Source: Alteromonadaceae bacterium
GTDB lineage: Bacteria > Pseudomonadota > Gammaproteobacteria > Enterobacterales > Alteromonadaceae
NCBI GenBank assembly: GCA_014872785.1
Contig: WKFJ01000045.1
Coordinates: 62,001 to 126,000, forward strand
Direction of reading: 5' to 3'
Length of the DNA stretch: 64,000 nt
Shown one piece after another: positions 28,222-36,298 of the stretch. Each line of letters opens with the position of its first letter. Position 1 is the first letter of the stretch. A program made the position numbers and the translations under genes. The notes below the pieces were generated by a model, which saw only the letters and a program-made list of their open reading frames with translations, made no database searches and had not been told where the DNA came from.

Positions 28222-30287
28222 AAATCCGCTCTGAAGAATTTTCTAAGTTTGAAAGTTAAGTGTTGCCATAAAGGCAAAGTCTCACCGTAAAGTTTAGCCT
28301 CTCCACCCAAACCGACGGGTAAATAAGGATCATCTTGCCAACCTTTTAATAACAAGCGTACTAATACTTTCTGCTCCACACCAGAGGACATGGCAATTGC
28401 AGATTTACTTATTACCTCGGCATCATACACGTTACTCATGCCGGCGTTTAACCTAACCAGTGCATTATCACCGACACTCAAATAAGCAACATCTCGTTGA
28501 TCAACAATGGCGTCAAAAAATCGCTCTTGTTCAGAAATTAAGGTGAGAACCTCTTGCTGTTCAGAAAAAAAGCGCCCTTTTAACAAATCTGGAGGTAAAC
28601 CATCCACTGACCAAAACCCTTCGGGCAGCGTCAACTTTAACAAGGCGGCTTTGGCCAGCGCATTATCAAGTTGTTCTTTTATTAAATTTAACTCAATGGA
28701 GGTGCGCGCCACTTCAGCAGATTCATCTTCCAAAATAGCAGATACCTTTCTGCCTTCAAGGGCTTGTTGGCTCGCTTGCAAATCACTGATTTGCATTATT
28801 AATTCAGGAGAATGCATTTGTAGAAAAACACTATTGACCGAATCAACGGAAATTTTCCTATCAGTGTCGTATGCTACCGACTCCACGAAGGCATTTGCAG
28901 GGGAATACAACACATGACTTGTTGACTCAACCGTTCCCTCAGCCACTAACGTCAGTTTGGGCTGCCAAAATACCATTACAGCCGTTGCGAACAATGAAAT
29001 AACGCCGGTTCTTATTTTTGTAGCCTTAGTAGACCACAAACGAGTTTTAAACCAATTTAACAAGGTACTAATCCAATTTCCGGTAATGCTTCTCACAAAA
29101 ATAAATACGACATATAAGAAGCCTATAATCGCCAAAAACCCAAATTGGGCATACACAAATTGATAGCCCAACCATCCAATAAAAGAAAGGAACAAGGTCA
29201 TATAAACCGCAACTGCGGTTCCGTAAATCCAATAAACGCGCTTTTCTCTTTCACTGGGTTCAAAAGGCTTTTCATCTTCGGCTCCAAATAACTTAGTTTT
29301 TAAGTTCCATGAAAACCACGCGAGCGAATTTTGTCGTAGGTTCTGCATTTCTAACCAATCAGTGAGAATGTAATATCCATCAAACTTCAATAGCGGGTTT
29401 AAGTTCACCAATAATGAACTGGCCGTGCCAATGGTCATTAACACAAATGCGATATAACCAACGGGATTGTGCACATCCACCGCTAACCACACCAGGGTAG
29501 CGAGCGCCGCAACGAGCAACTCGACCCAAACGCCCGCCAACGCCACCTGGATCTTGTGATTTTTGTTTTCAAACAGCCATGCATCATTCACGTTACAATA
29601 TAAACAAGGCTGAAAGGCAAGCAGAAGGAACCCCATCTCATGTACGTCACCGCCATAATACTTGCAGGTCAAGCCATGGCCGCACTCATGCAGCGCAATC
29701 GCGACCAGCGCAATAATCCAAATATAAATGACGCCACTCAATTGCGTTTGTAAATATACTTGCGTGAAGTCTTGTGCGAAACGCTGTCCATTCCAGGCAA
29801 TCAAAAAGAATGCGAATAAAATGAACATCGTCTGGAATTTAATAGCTCGTGGCGACCACACAAAACGAATACTGTCGATGATGTGATCAAACCACTTATT
29901 AGGGTCAACAAGTTTAAAACGCATCATTAGCACACTGCCTTTCGCCTGTATCAGTGATTTTTTGCGCTCTTCGCGGATTCGTTCGAGCAGAGCAACGTTT
30001 TCTTCCTGCTTGGTTCGTTGTAATACTTGATAATCTCTGCAAGCATTGAATACTGCTTGTGCAGCATCAACATCATATTCATATTCGTCGGAAGTCTCGT
30101 TAAATTTATTGACGATAGCGGTGAGGTCATGGATACCATCGAACAGCCGGATCAGTTGATACTGAGGTACGGTGAACCGGTAATACTCCTGTTTATCAGG
30201 TTCTTTGAGTACATAGCTGACTTGGCCTTGTTGCACTAATTTACGGACTTTTACATCTTCTCTTAAAGGTGCCGGAGCGCTACTCAT
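28212..30287 (-). CDS. PqqD-like/M50 metalloprotease/HlyD-like membrane fusion protein
   Basis: 691 residues. Residues 1-95 resemble a PqqD-type winged-helix domain (YYRFTVPQYQLIRLFDG), the kind that binds peptide leaders in RiPP systems. A charged helix follows, then a membrane region with the zinc motif HECGH at 200-204 and the partner motif NPLLKFDG at 297-304, both diagnostic of site-2-type M50 proteases and apparently intact. More helices follow to about residue 430. The last 250 residues look like an HlyD adaptor (lipoyl-like halves around a coiled coil, EGTVESTSHVLYSPANAFVE). RBS is AGGAGTATCT. It probably recognises, cuts and/or hands over a substrate; that function is inference. Confidence 0.85.
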   Translation of the reverse strand: MSSAPAPLREDVKVRKLVQQGQVSYVLKEPDKQEYYRFTVPQYQLIRLFDGIHDLTAIVNKFNETSDEYEYDVDAAQAVFNACRDYQVLQRTKQEENVALLERIREERKKSLIQAKGSVLMMRFKLVDPNKWFDHIIDSIRFVWSPRAIKFQTMFILFAFFLIAWNGQRFAQDFTQVYLQTQLSGVIYIWIIALVAIALHECGHGLTCKYYGGDVHEMGFLLLAFQPCLYCNVNDAWLFENKNHKIQVALAGVWVELLVAALATLVWLAVDVHNPVGYIAFVLMTIGTASSLLVNLNPLLKFDGYYILTDWLEMQNLRQNSLAWFSWNLKTKLFGAEDEKPFEPSEREKRVYWIYGTAVAVYMTLFLSFIGWLGYQFVYAQFGFLAIIGFLYVVFIFVRSITGNWISTLLNWFKTRLWSTKATKIRTGVISLFATAVMVFWQPKLTLVAEGTVESTSHVLYSPANAFVESVAYDTDRKISVDSVNSVFLQMHSPELIMQISDLQASQQALEGRKVSAILEDESAEVARTSIELNLIKEQLDNALAKAALLKLTLPEGFWSVDGLPPDLLKGRFFSEQQEVLTLISEQERFFDAIVDQRDVAYLSVGDNALVRLNAGMSNVYDAEVISKSAIAMSSGVEQKVLVRLLLKGWQDDPYLPVGLGGEAKLYGETLPLWQHLTFKLRKFFRADLWL

Positions 30288-30333
30288 AGATACTCCTCAT
30301 CATCAATATGAAGAGCAAGAAGGTCGGCCATTA

Positions 30334-32322
30334 CTACAGTCCCAAAGTAAAAATAAAAAAGTTTCTAATACGTCGCCATTGCCTTTGTACGATGGATGTT
30401 TCTGGCGTGTACACCAAAGCTTGCCCAGTCATGCCTGGCAAGACTGGGTAGTCAGAGCTCGTTATCAATACTTCCGCAATAAATCCCGTTTGTAATTCAG
30501 AGGTGTCTACCTCTTCTTCGGCTTCTAGAATTGTGGTTGGAACCTCGTAAGAACGTCCAATATGCAGCACCTCTCCGTAAACATAGGCACCGGGTCTGGC
30601 ACGTAAAACCGCTCTTACTTCTTGTCCGACTTTGACATCTAATACATCCTCTTCGGCAACGTGCACTACTAGGCGAAACTTATCTGGGTCTGCGACACGA
30701 AAAATTTCAGAACCAGTACTGAAACTGCGTCCCGTTAATTCACGTAAATTGGTATTCAATACCACCCCAGCGAGCGGCGCTAGAATATTGGCATTATTTA
30801 GGTCTTGTTGGATTTTGCTTACGCGGGCAAGCGAGGATTCCCTTTCGATCATTGCGTTTGAGAGCGCAAATGAGTCTTTCTCTGATCGCGCTTCAACAAT
30901 CTTGCGCTCGGCAATGGCCATTTGGGCTTCAGCCTCGGCCAGTTGAAGAGACAATGCGCTGGTATCCATTCTTGCAACCAGTTCTCCTTGCTGTACTGTT
31001 TGGCCTTCATTCACTAGGACTTCACTGATGCGACCGTCAACAGGGGTAAAAACGCCCTGGCCTAATTGAGTTTCAACTGTAGTTGGCGCTGAAACCCATC
31101 GTAAAACCGGTAGAAAATGCAGTGCGAGCACCAAGGCCACAACCGCACTGCTAATTAACCCAGCTCGTTTACCGCGTTTTCGCCACCACTTTTGTGTGGA
31201 TTCCTGCAGTCCTTTTAAAGAAGCACGGTTGGTAATACTTTTAAATAAGCTAGCGTTCCTAAGTGCCACTGTGGCTTGTGAAGCCATGATATGCAGTAAA
31301 TCAGCTTTGCCGGCATCTGCAAAACCTGCACTATCACTTTCAAACCAAATAACGCCTAACACCCCTTCTTCGTCTTTTAATGCCACGCTCCATAGCGCGT
31401 TAACATTGTGTTCGGTGACGTATTTAGTCCATTCATTTTGTTTCCCCCGTTGGGAAGCAATGTAACGACCGCGTTCCGCGATGTATACCGAGCGCTGAAT
31501 GTTTTGTACTTGCGACATTAGCTCAAGAATTGCTCGCTGCTTGGTATTTTTACTATCAAGTGCTTGTCCACCAGAAAGCACCGTCAATGCTAATTCGCTG
31601 TCATCGTCGTCAAGCAAAGCAATTGCACCAAAGCTAGTTTCAACTAATTCGTTGGTTCGATTGACCACCAGATTTAACACTTGATCAATGTCTAGCGTCG
31701 ACACAACTTCGTTTGAAATTGTCATTAACGCATTCATTTCTTTAACTTTGCTTTCCATTTCCATCAGGCGCGCATTTTTCATAGAAATCGCAGCACTAAT
31801 GGCCAAATCTTTCACTAGCTCACAGTCACTGGTGTCAAATTGACCTCCAACCCCGTGACGCTTATTGACGATTTGAATGGCGCCATAAGATTCCTCGTCA
31901 ATTATCAAAGGAACACATATCATCGATTTAGTTGCGAATCCGGTTTTTTGGTCAACAGTTTGGGAAAACTCTTTGCTCTTAGCCGTATCGAGAATAATTT
32001 TAGTGCGCTGCGTTTCTATGACTGCGCCAACAATGCCAACACCAAAATCAAGCTTCATGCCTATGACATTGCGCTTTACCGGGCCTTCCGCTAGCTGACA
32101 TACATTTTTTTGTAATTTGTCATCTTTTACCCACAATGATCCTGCTTCAGCATCGAGCGCATTCAAAATGCGATCAAACACCAATTGCATTAGGTTTTTT
32201 ACATCGTATGCCTCGCCAATAAATTCCTGGGTAAGCTTTCGGGAGGTCGTGAGGATTTTAACTTTGCGTTTAAGATCCAAAACTTCTTTGCTGGGTGCAG
32301 TGGAACCAGGTCTATTTACCAT
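30334..32322 (-). CDS. GAF-GAF-TM-HlyD fusion protein (sensor-linked periplasmic adaptor)
   Basis: 662 residues. Two cytoplasmic GAF domains are visible: about 35-180 (LDAEAGSLWVKDD, MICVPLIIDEESYGAIQIVNK) and about 210-365 (TSFGAIALLDDDD, ALWSVALKDEEGVLGVIWFE). A single transmembrane helix lies at about 388-408. The periplasmic part is HlyD-like: lipoyl half (GVFTPVDGRISEVLVNEG), coiled coil, second half (ILAPLAGVVLNTNL) and beta-barrel up to PGMTGQALVYTP. A fusion of small-molecule sensor domains to an efflux adaptor is unusual and suggests that export is gated by a cytoplasmic signal. It lies 46 bases upstream of the M50 gene and is the first gene after the terminator at 32391. Confidence 0.86.
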   Translation of the reverse strand: MVNRPGSTAPSKEVLDLKRKVKILTTSRKLTQEFIGEAYDVKNLMQLVFDRILNALDAEAGSLWVKDDKLQKNVCQLAEGPVKRNVIGMKLDFGVGIVGAVIETQRTKIILDTAKSKEFSQTVDQKTGFATKSMICVPLIIDEESYGAIQIVNKRHGVGGQFDTSDCELVKDLAISAAISMKNARLMEMESKVKEMNALMTISNEVVSTLDIDQVLNLVVNRTNELVETSFGAIALLDDDDSELALTVLSGGQALDSKNTKQRAILELMSQVQNIQRSVYIAERGRYIASQRGKQNEWTKYVTEHNVNALWSVALKDEEGVLGVIWFESDSAGFADAGKADLLHIMASQATVALRNASLFKSITNRASLKGLQESTQKWWRKRGKRAGLISSAVVALVLALHFLPVLRWVSAPTTVETQLGQGVFTPVDGRISEVLVNEGQTVQQGELVARMDTSALSLQLAEAEAQMAIAERKIVEARSEKDSFALSNAMIERESSLARVSKIQQDLNNANILAPLAGVVLNTNLRELTGRSFSTGSEIFRVADPDKFRLVVHVAEEDVLDVKVGQEVRAVLRARPGAYVYGEVLHIGRSYEVPTTILEAEEEVDTSELQTGFIAEVLITSSDYPVLPGMTGQALVYTPETSIVQRQWRRIRNFFIFTLGL

Positions 32323-32390
32323 AAGAATTGACCTTGCCTCCGTGATGCAGGTCTAATAAGTAAGTATCTAAAAGTAAAGCTAAAAATAAA

Positions 32391-32430
32391 CAAACCAGCA
32401 AGTCTAAATGGACTTACTGGCTTGTTTTTT
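32391..32430 (-). terminator. Terminator between the basic-peptide gene and the export genes
   Basis: Near-perfect 14-bp stem (CAAACCAGCAAGTC against GACTTACTGGCTTG) with T-rich tracts on both sides. On the minus strand it would end most transcripts carrying the repeat-protein and peptide genes before the GAF-HlyD gene, so the export genes would be expressed at a lower level or from their own promoter near 32323-32390. Confidence 0.88.
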
Positions 32431-32438
32431 TAGTAGTG

Positions 32439-32564
32439 TTAGTTTGATTTCGCTCTAGCCTTTGCGGTTTGTGCACGCGCTGCTAGTTTGAAACCTTTTA
32501 CTTTTGCGCCAGCTACAGCGGCTTCTGCTTTTTGCTTAATTTTATCTGCTTTTGTAATAGCCAT
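32439..32564 (-). CDS. 41-residue Lys/Ala-rich basic peptide
   Basis: Reads MAITKADKIKQKAEAAVAGA, then KVKGFKLAARAQTAKARAKS and a final N before TAA. It has nine Lys, two Arg and only two acidic residues, and thirteen Ala, so it is a strongly basic, probably amphipathic helical peptide without Cys. A strong ribosome-binding site GGAGAGACGATA precedes the ATG. It lies 59 bases after the repeat-protein gene and directly before the terminator at 32391, so it is a real translated gene by context. I know no family for it. Possible roles are a second export substrate, a partner that neutralises the very acidic repeat protein, or a leader-like peptide for the PqqD/M50 protein; none is proven. Confidence 0.78.
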   Translation of the reverse strand: MAITKADKIKQKAEAAVAGAKVKGFKLAARAQTAKARAKSN

Positions 32565-32613
32565 TATCGTCTCTCCGATTAATAAAAATTAAATAAGTAC
32601 AATCTGTTTATTA

Positions 32614-32635
32614 GGAGCTCCAGTTAAGGAGCTCC
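32614..32635 (-). promoter_or_regulatory. Hairpin spanning the stop codon of the repeat-protein gene
   Basis: Two copies of the palindrome GGAGCTCC separated by six bases can pair across the TAA stop codon. The downstream tail is AT-rich but lacks a solid T tract. It could set mRNA stability or partly end transcription, which would alter the ratio of repeat protein to basic peptide. Confidence 0.45.
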
Positions 32636-35600
32636 GTCCATATCAGGCATTTCATCTAAGTCCAGTACCAAGGTTACTGTGCCATCACCATTGTCAATAA
32701 CTTCAGCAATTGGCCAGCATTGTATGATGTAGTTACCATCTTCATCTGGGCCTATCGCTTCAGGTGGAATGCCACCTTCCCATTCACCGATCATATCGCC
32801 TGAAATAATGAAAGTTGAGTTCTCTAGGTCAACATCCGCCATATCAATTGGCAGTGTCCAACTGGTCGGACCGTCTGAATCGTAGTCTAGTCCCCACTCC
32901 GCAGGGTCAGAACCACCCTCGAACAGAGGCAAGATGAATTCGTTGACATAACCGTTTGGATCAGGTGGAGGTGTGCCATAACTACCAGCATCGCCCTCAC
33001 CGTCATCAAAGCCGTCAGGCATATCAGGCCCAACCGTGCCGTCTTCTGGCATTATTGGATCGTCTCCCGCAGCCCACTCTTCAACCGTACCATCAGGATA
33101 AGTTACAGAACCAGAGCCGTCGGGGTTAATGCTATATACCGTGCCATCGGGCTCCGTATGGGTGCCAGATCCATCAGCCCCCCAACTACCATAACTACCA
33201 TCGGCATTAGTATAACTGCCTGACCCATCAGCGTTATAAGTACCAGAGCTACCGTCTGCAGACGACCAACTGCCCGAACCATCAGCGCTAAATGTCCATG
33301 TATTGCCTTGACCGTCATCATAGGTACCGTTGCCTTCACCATCCCAGGTTTCCACTGCACCGTCTGCGTAGGTTATTGAACCAGAGCCATCAGCGTTCCA
33401 AGTTTCTACAGTGCCATCAGCATAGGTTATGGTGCCTGAACCATCTTCATTGAATTGTTCATCTACGATTTCACCGCTGTGGTCATCAGGATAACCGTCG
33501 CCAGGTTCACTGCCGTCACCACCGTGGTACGTGCCATCGGCACCCCAGGTTTCTGTAGTGCCATCAGGATAAGTAATAGATCCGGAACCATCTGCATTTT
33601 GTTGGTAAACCGTGCCATCGGCGTCGGTATGCGTATAAGAACCATCCGCACCGTATGAACCATGGCTACCATCAGAGTTGGTGTAACCGCCTGAACCGTC
33701 GGCATTGTGGTAACCACTGCTACCGTCTGAGCTTGTCCAGCTACCAGAGCCATCAGCATTCCAAGAGTAGCTGTTACCTTGGCCATCATCCCAAGTGCCG
33801 CCACCTTGACCGCCCCAAGTTTCGCTTGAACCATCAGGGAAAACAACCGAACCAGAACCGTCTGGATTAAGGGTTTCTACAGTGCCATCGGTGTAGGTGT
33901 TGGTAACGGTGCCATCATCAGCGGTTTGCTGGTCGGCAATTTCACCCCAAGTGCCATGGGTATCATCACCATCACCGCCATCACCAGGATCGCTGGTGTA
34001 ATTACCACTTGAATCCCACGTTTCAGTAGAACCGTCAGGATAGGTTACAGAGCCGGAACCATCGGCATTAAAGTTGTAAGTGGTTCCATCTGCTTCAGTG
34101 TGACTACCGGAACCGTCTGAATTCCAATAGCCATAGCTGCCATCGCCATTAGTGTAGCTGCCAGAGCCATCGGCGTTATAAGTGCCTGAGCTGCCGTCTG
34201 AACTGGTCCAACTGCCTGAACCATCGGCATTCCAAGTGGAAGTATTGCCCTGGCCGTCGTCCCAAGAGCCGCCACCTTGGCCATCCCAGGTTTCGGTCGA
34301 ACCATCAGGGTAGACTCGTGAGCCAGAACCATCTTCATTCCATGTTTCTACCGTGCCATCTGGGTGAGTTGTGGTGCCAGATGTAGGCTGTTCTTCGCCT
34401 GGGTCAGAGCCTGGATCACTACCAGAGTCACCTTCACCAGACGGCTCACCAACTGGGTTACCGGATGAATCCCATTCTTCAACGGTTCCATCAGGGTAAG
34501 TGACTGAGCCGGAACCATCGGGATTCTGCTGATAAGTTGTACCATCTGCCTCAGTATGACTGTACGAACCATCTGCGTTGTATGTGCCGTGACTACCGTC
34601 AGCATTCGAGTAGCCGCCAGAACCATCGGCATTGTGGTAACCACTGCTACCGTCTGAGCTTGTCCAGCTACCAGAACCGTCGGCATTCCATGTAGAAGAG
34701 TTGCCTTGCCCATCGTCCCAACTACCACCGCCTTGACCGTCCCAAGTTTCACTTGAACCGTCTGCGTAATTCACAGAGCCCGAGCCATCAGCATTCCATG
34801 TGTAGGCTGTGCCATCAGCTTCGGTATGAGTACCGGAACCGTCAGCATGGTATTCACCGTGGCTGCCGTCGGCATTTGTGTACCCACCTGAGCCATCTGC
34901 ATTGTAATAACCACTGCTACCATCTGAACTTGCCCAGCTGCCGGAACCATCAGCATTCCATGTTGACGTATTGCCTTGGCCGTCATCCCAGCTGCCACCA
35001 CCCTGTCCATCCCAGGTTTCGGATGAGCCATCGGGCCAGGTTCTGGAGCCAGAACCGTCTTCATTCCAAGTTTCAGTCGAACCATCAGGATGAGTTGTTG
35101 TACCTGAAGTTGGGTCTTCCGCGCCCGGATCATGCCCTGGATCGCCGCCTGGGTCTGTTCCCGGATCAGAGCCCGGATCACTACCGGGATCGCCGCCTAC
35201 TGGATTGCCTTCGGCATCCCAGGCTTCCGTCGTTCCATCTGGATAAGTGATAGAACCAGATCCGTCTGGATTACCTTGATATGTCGTTCCGTCAGCCTCT
35301 GTGTGAGAGTAAGATCCATCAGCACCATATGTGCCATGGCTACCATCTGCATTATTGTAACCACCTGATCCGTCGGCATTGTGATAGCCGCTGCTACCGT
35401 CCGCACTTGTCCAGCTACCAGAACCATCAGCACTCCATGTGGCAGTATTGCCTTGACCATCATCCCAAGTTCCACCACCTTGTCCATCCCAGGTCTCACT
35501 ACCTCCATCCGGGTACACTATTGAGCCTGAACCATCGGGATTGTGGGTTTCTACTGTGCCATCAGGATGCGTTGTGGTATTCGAGCCGTCTCCACCATCA

Positions 35601-35824
35601 CCTGTATCGTCAGGAGGTGAATCCCCGGGTGAATGTTCACCGGTGGGAGGTTGGTCACCACCATCTGGAGGAGTAACTGTATCATCGGTAGTGGATACTC
35701 CTGCGTCACCACTTACACCTAAATCACCGACTAAGCCACCTATACCGCCTGGGGCTATTCGGTCTTCAAGTTTTTCGATATTCGAATCAACTTTTTTCTT
35801 GCTAGAGCCTTTTTCATCAGCCAT
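32624..35824 (-). CDS. Large acidic Asp-Gly-Ser repeat protein with N-terminal LEDRIAP motif
   Basis: 1066 residues, no Sec signal or membrane helix. The N-terminus is Lys-rich (KGSSKKK) followed by IEKLEDRIAPGGIGG at residues 16-30; related LEPR/LEDR motifs mark the N-termini of some large surface or exported proteins, and the Gly pairs after it resemble a processing site. Residues 84-920 are six long repeats of about 120-150 residues, each containing W/Y-DDGQGN and a run of nonapeptides of type xADGSxxxx, with Asp/Gly/Pro/Ser linkers. The last 146 residues are a non-repeat domain with the only Cys. The protein is extremely acidic. RBS is AGGAGCAAGTAAG. I infer an exported fibre or matrix protein handled by the adjacent M50/HlyD/TolC genes. 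Function unknown. Confidence 0.85.
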   Translation of the reverse strand: MADEKGSSKKKVDSNIEKLEDRIAPGGIGGLVGDLGVSGDAGVSTTDDTVTPPDGGDQPPTGEHSPGDSPPDDTGDGGDGSNTTTHPDGTVETHNPDGSGSIVYPDGGSETWDGQGGGTWDDGQGNTATWSADGSGSWTSADGSSGYHNADGSGGYNNADGSHGTYGADGSYSHTEADGTTYQGNPDGSGSITYPDGTTEAWDAEGNPVGGDPGSDPGSDPGTDPGGDPGHDPGAEDPTSGTTTHPDGSTETWNEDGSGSRTWPDGSSETWDGQGGGSWDDGQGNTSTWNADGSGSWASSDGSSGYYNADGSGGYTNADGSHGEYHADGSGTHTEADGTAYTWNADGSGSVNYADGSSETWDGQGGGSWDDGQGNSSTWNADGSGSWTSSDGSSGYHNADGSGGYSNADGSHGTYNADGSYSHTEADGTTYQQNPDGSGSVTYPDGTVEEWDSSGNPVGEPSGEGDSGSDPGSDPGEEQPTSGTTTHPDGTVETWNEDGSGSRVYPDGSTETWDGQGGGSWDDGQGNTSTWNADGSGSWTSSDGSSGTYNADGSGSYTNGDGSYGYWNSDGSGSHTEADGTTYNFNADGSGSVTYPDGSTETWDSSGNYTSDPGDGGDGDDTHGTWGEIADQQTADDGTVTNTYTDGTVETLNPDGSGSVVFPDGSSETWGGQGGGTWDDGQGNSYSWNADGSGSWTSSDGSSGYHNADGSGGYTNSDGSHGSYGADGSYTHTDADGTVYQQNADGSGSITYPDGTTETWGADGTYHGGDGSEPGDGYPDDHSGEIVDEQFNEDGSGTITYADGTVETWNADGSGSITYADGAVETWDGEGNGTYDDGQGNTWTFSADGSGSWSSADGSSGTYNADGSGSYTNADGSYGSWGADGSGTHTEPDGTVYSINPDGSGSVTYPDGTVEEWAAGDDPIMPEDGTVGPDMPDGFDDGEGDAGSYGTPPPDPNGYVNEFILPLFEGGSDPAEWGLDYDSDGPTSWTLPIDMADVDLENSTFIISGDMIGEWEGGIPPEAIGPDEDGNYIIQCWPIAEVIDNGDGTVTLVLDLDEMPDMDGAP
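33065..35575. repeat. Six-unit tandem coding repeat in the acidic repeat protein
   Basis: Roughly 2.5 kb with a basic 27-base (nine-codon) period nested inside blocks of about 360-470 bases. Each block carries one WDDGQGN or YDDGQGN codon set (six in all). The low-complexity code produces long open frames on other frames and on the plus strand that are not genes. The similarity between blocks makes the region prone to recombination and to assembly collapse. Confidence 0.9.
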
Positions 35825-36298
35825 CTTACTTGCTCCTAAGATATAACGATTTTGCTACTCTGTGTTTGATATCCATGGTGTTTTGAGTTGAGTTCCTTCT
35901 CTTGCGCAATTCTTAGTAGACGACTTCATAGGTCGCGACAAGTTAAGCCGTCTTGATGTTTGCTACTTACAAATTTAGATCAACGAATCTACAAATCCAC
36001 CCCAATGTGGATTATTTTTCTACATAATGGGATGCGGTTCACAATATCCTTGTATAAACAAAAATACCTAAAAAGTTGGTATCATCGATGCATTAATGCG
36101 GGTATTTAAACTAGCCCAGCCGTATTCCAATGGGTGAAAGTCAAATAAAGATGTGAGAATTCAAGATTTTCATTAACTGAGTTCATTCATTTCTGGATAT
36201 AGCTAAGATTTGTCGATAAAATACGCGCCCTTTTATTTTTGGTGGATTTTCGCTAATACAGACGCGAACTTGAGATTGTTGTGGAGACAAAGAGATAA
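35825..36298. other. Divergent intergenic region between the repeat-protein gene and miaB
   Basis: 474 bases without a credible ORF. It must carry promoters for both directions. I saw no consensus sigma-70 pair that I would defend. An imperfect inverted repeat (CCCAATGTGGA against TCTACATAATGGG) lies near 36001-36032. The last 60 bases form the miaB leader with the ribosome-binding site GTGGAGAC. Confidence 0.5.

Noticed and set aside
34753-35250. Long plus-strand open frames opposite the repeat protein (also 33455-33870, 35281-35676, 35541-35846) and alternative minus-strand frames there
   Set aside because: They are by-products of the biased repeat codons, rich in His, Arg, Ser or Met, without ribosome-binding sites or family patterns.
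33065-35575. Tandem repeats as a possible CRISPR array
   Set aside because: The 27-base repeats are codons of one long reading frame with no unique spacers and they vary at synonymous and non-synonymous sites.
32624-35824. Classical RTX type I secretion substrate
   Set aside because: No GGxGxDxUx repeats, no C-terminal type I signal pattern that I could see, and no ABC exporter gene nearby.
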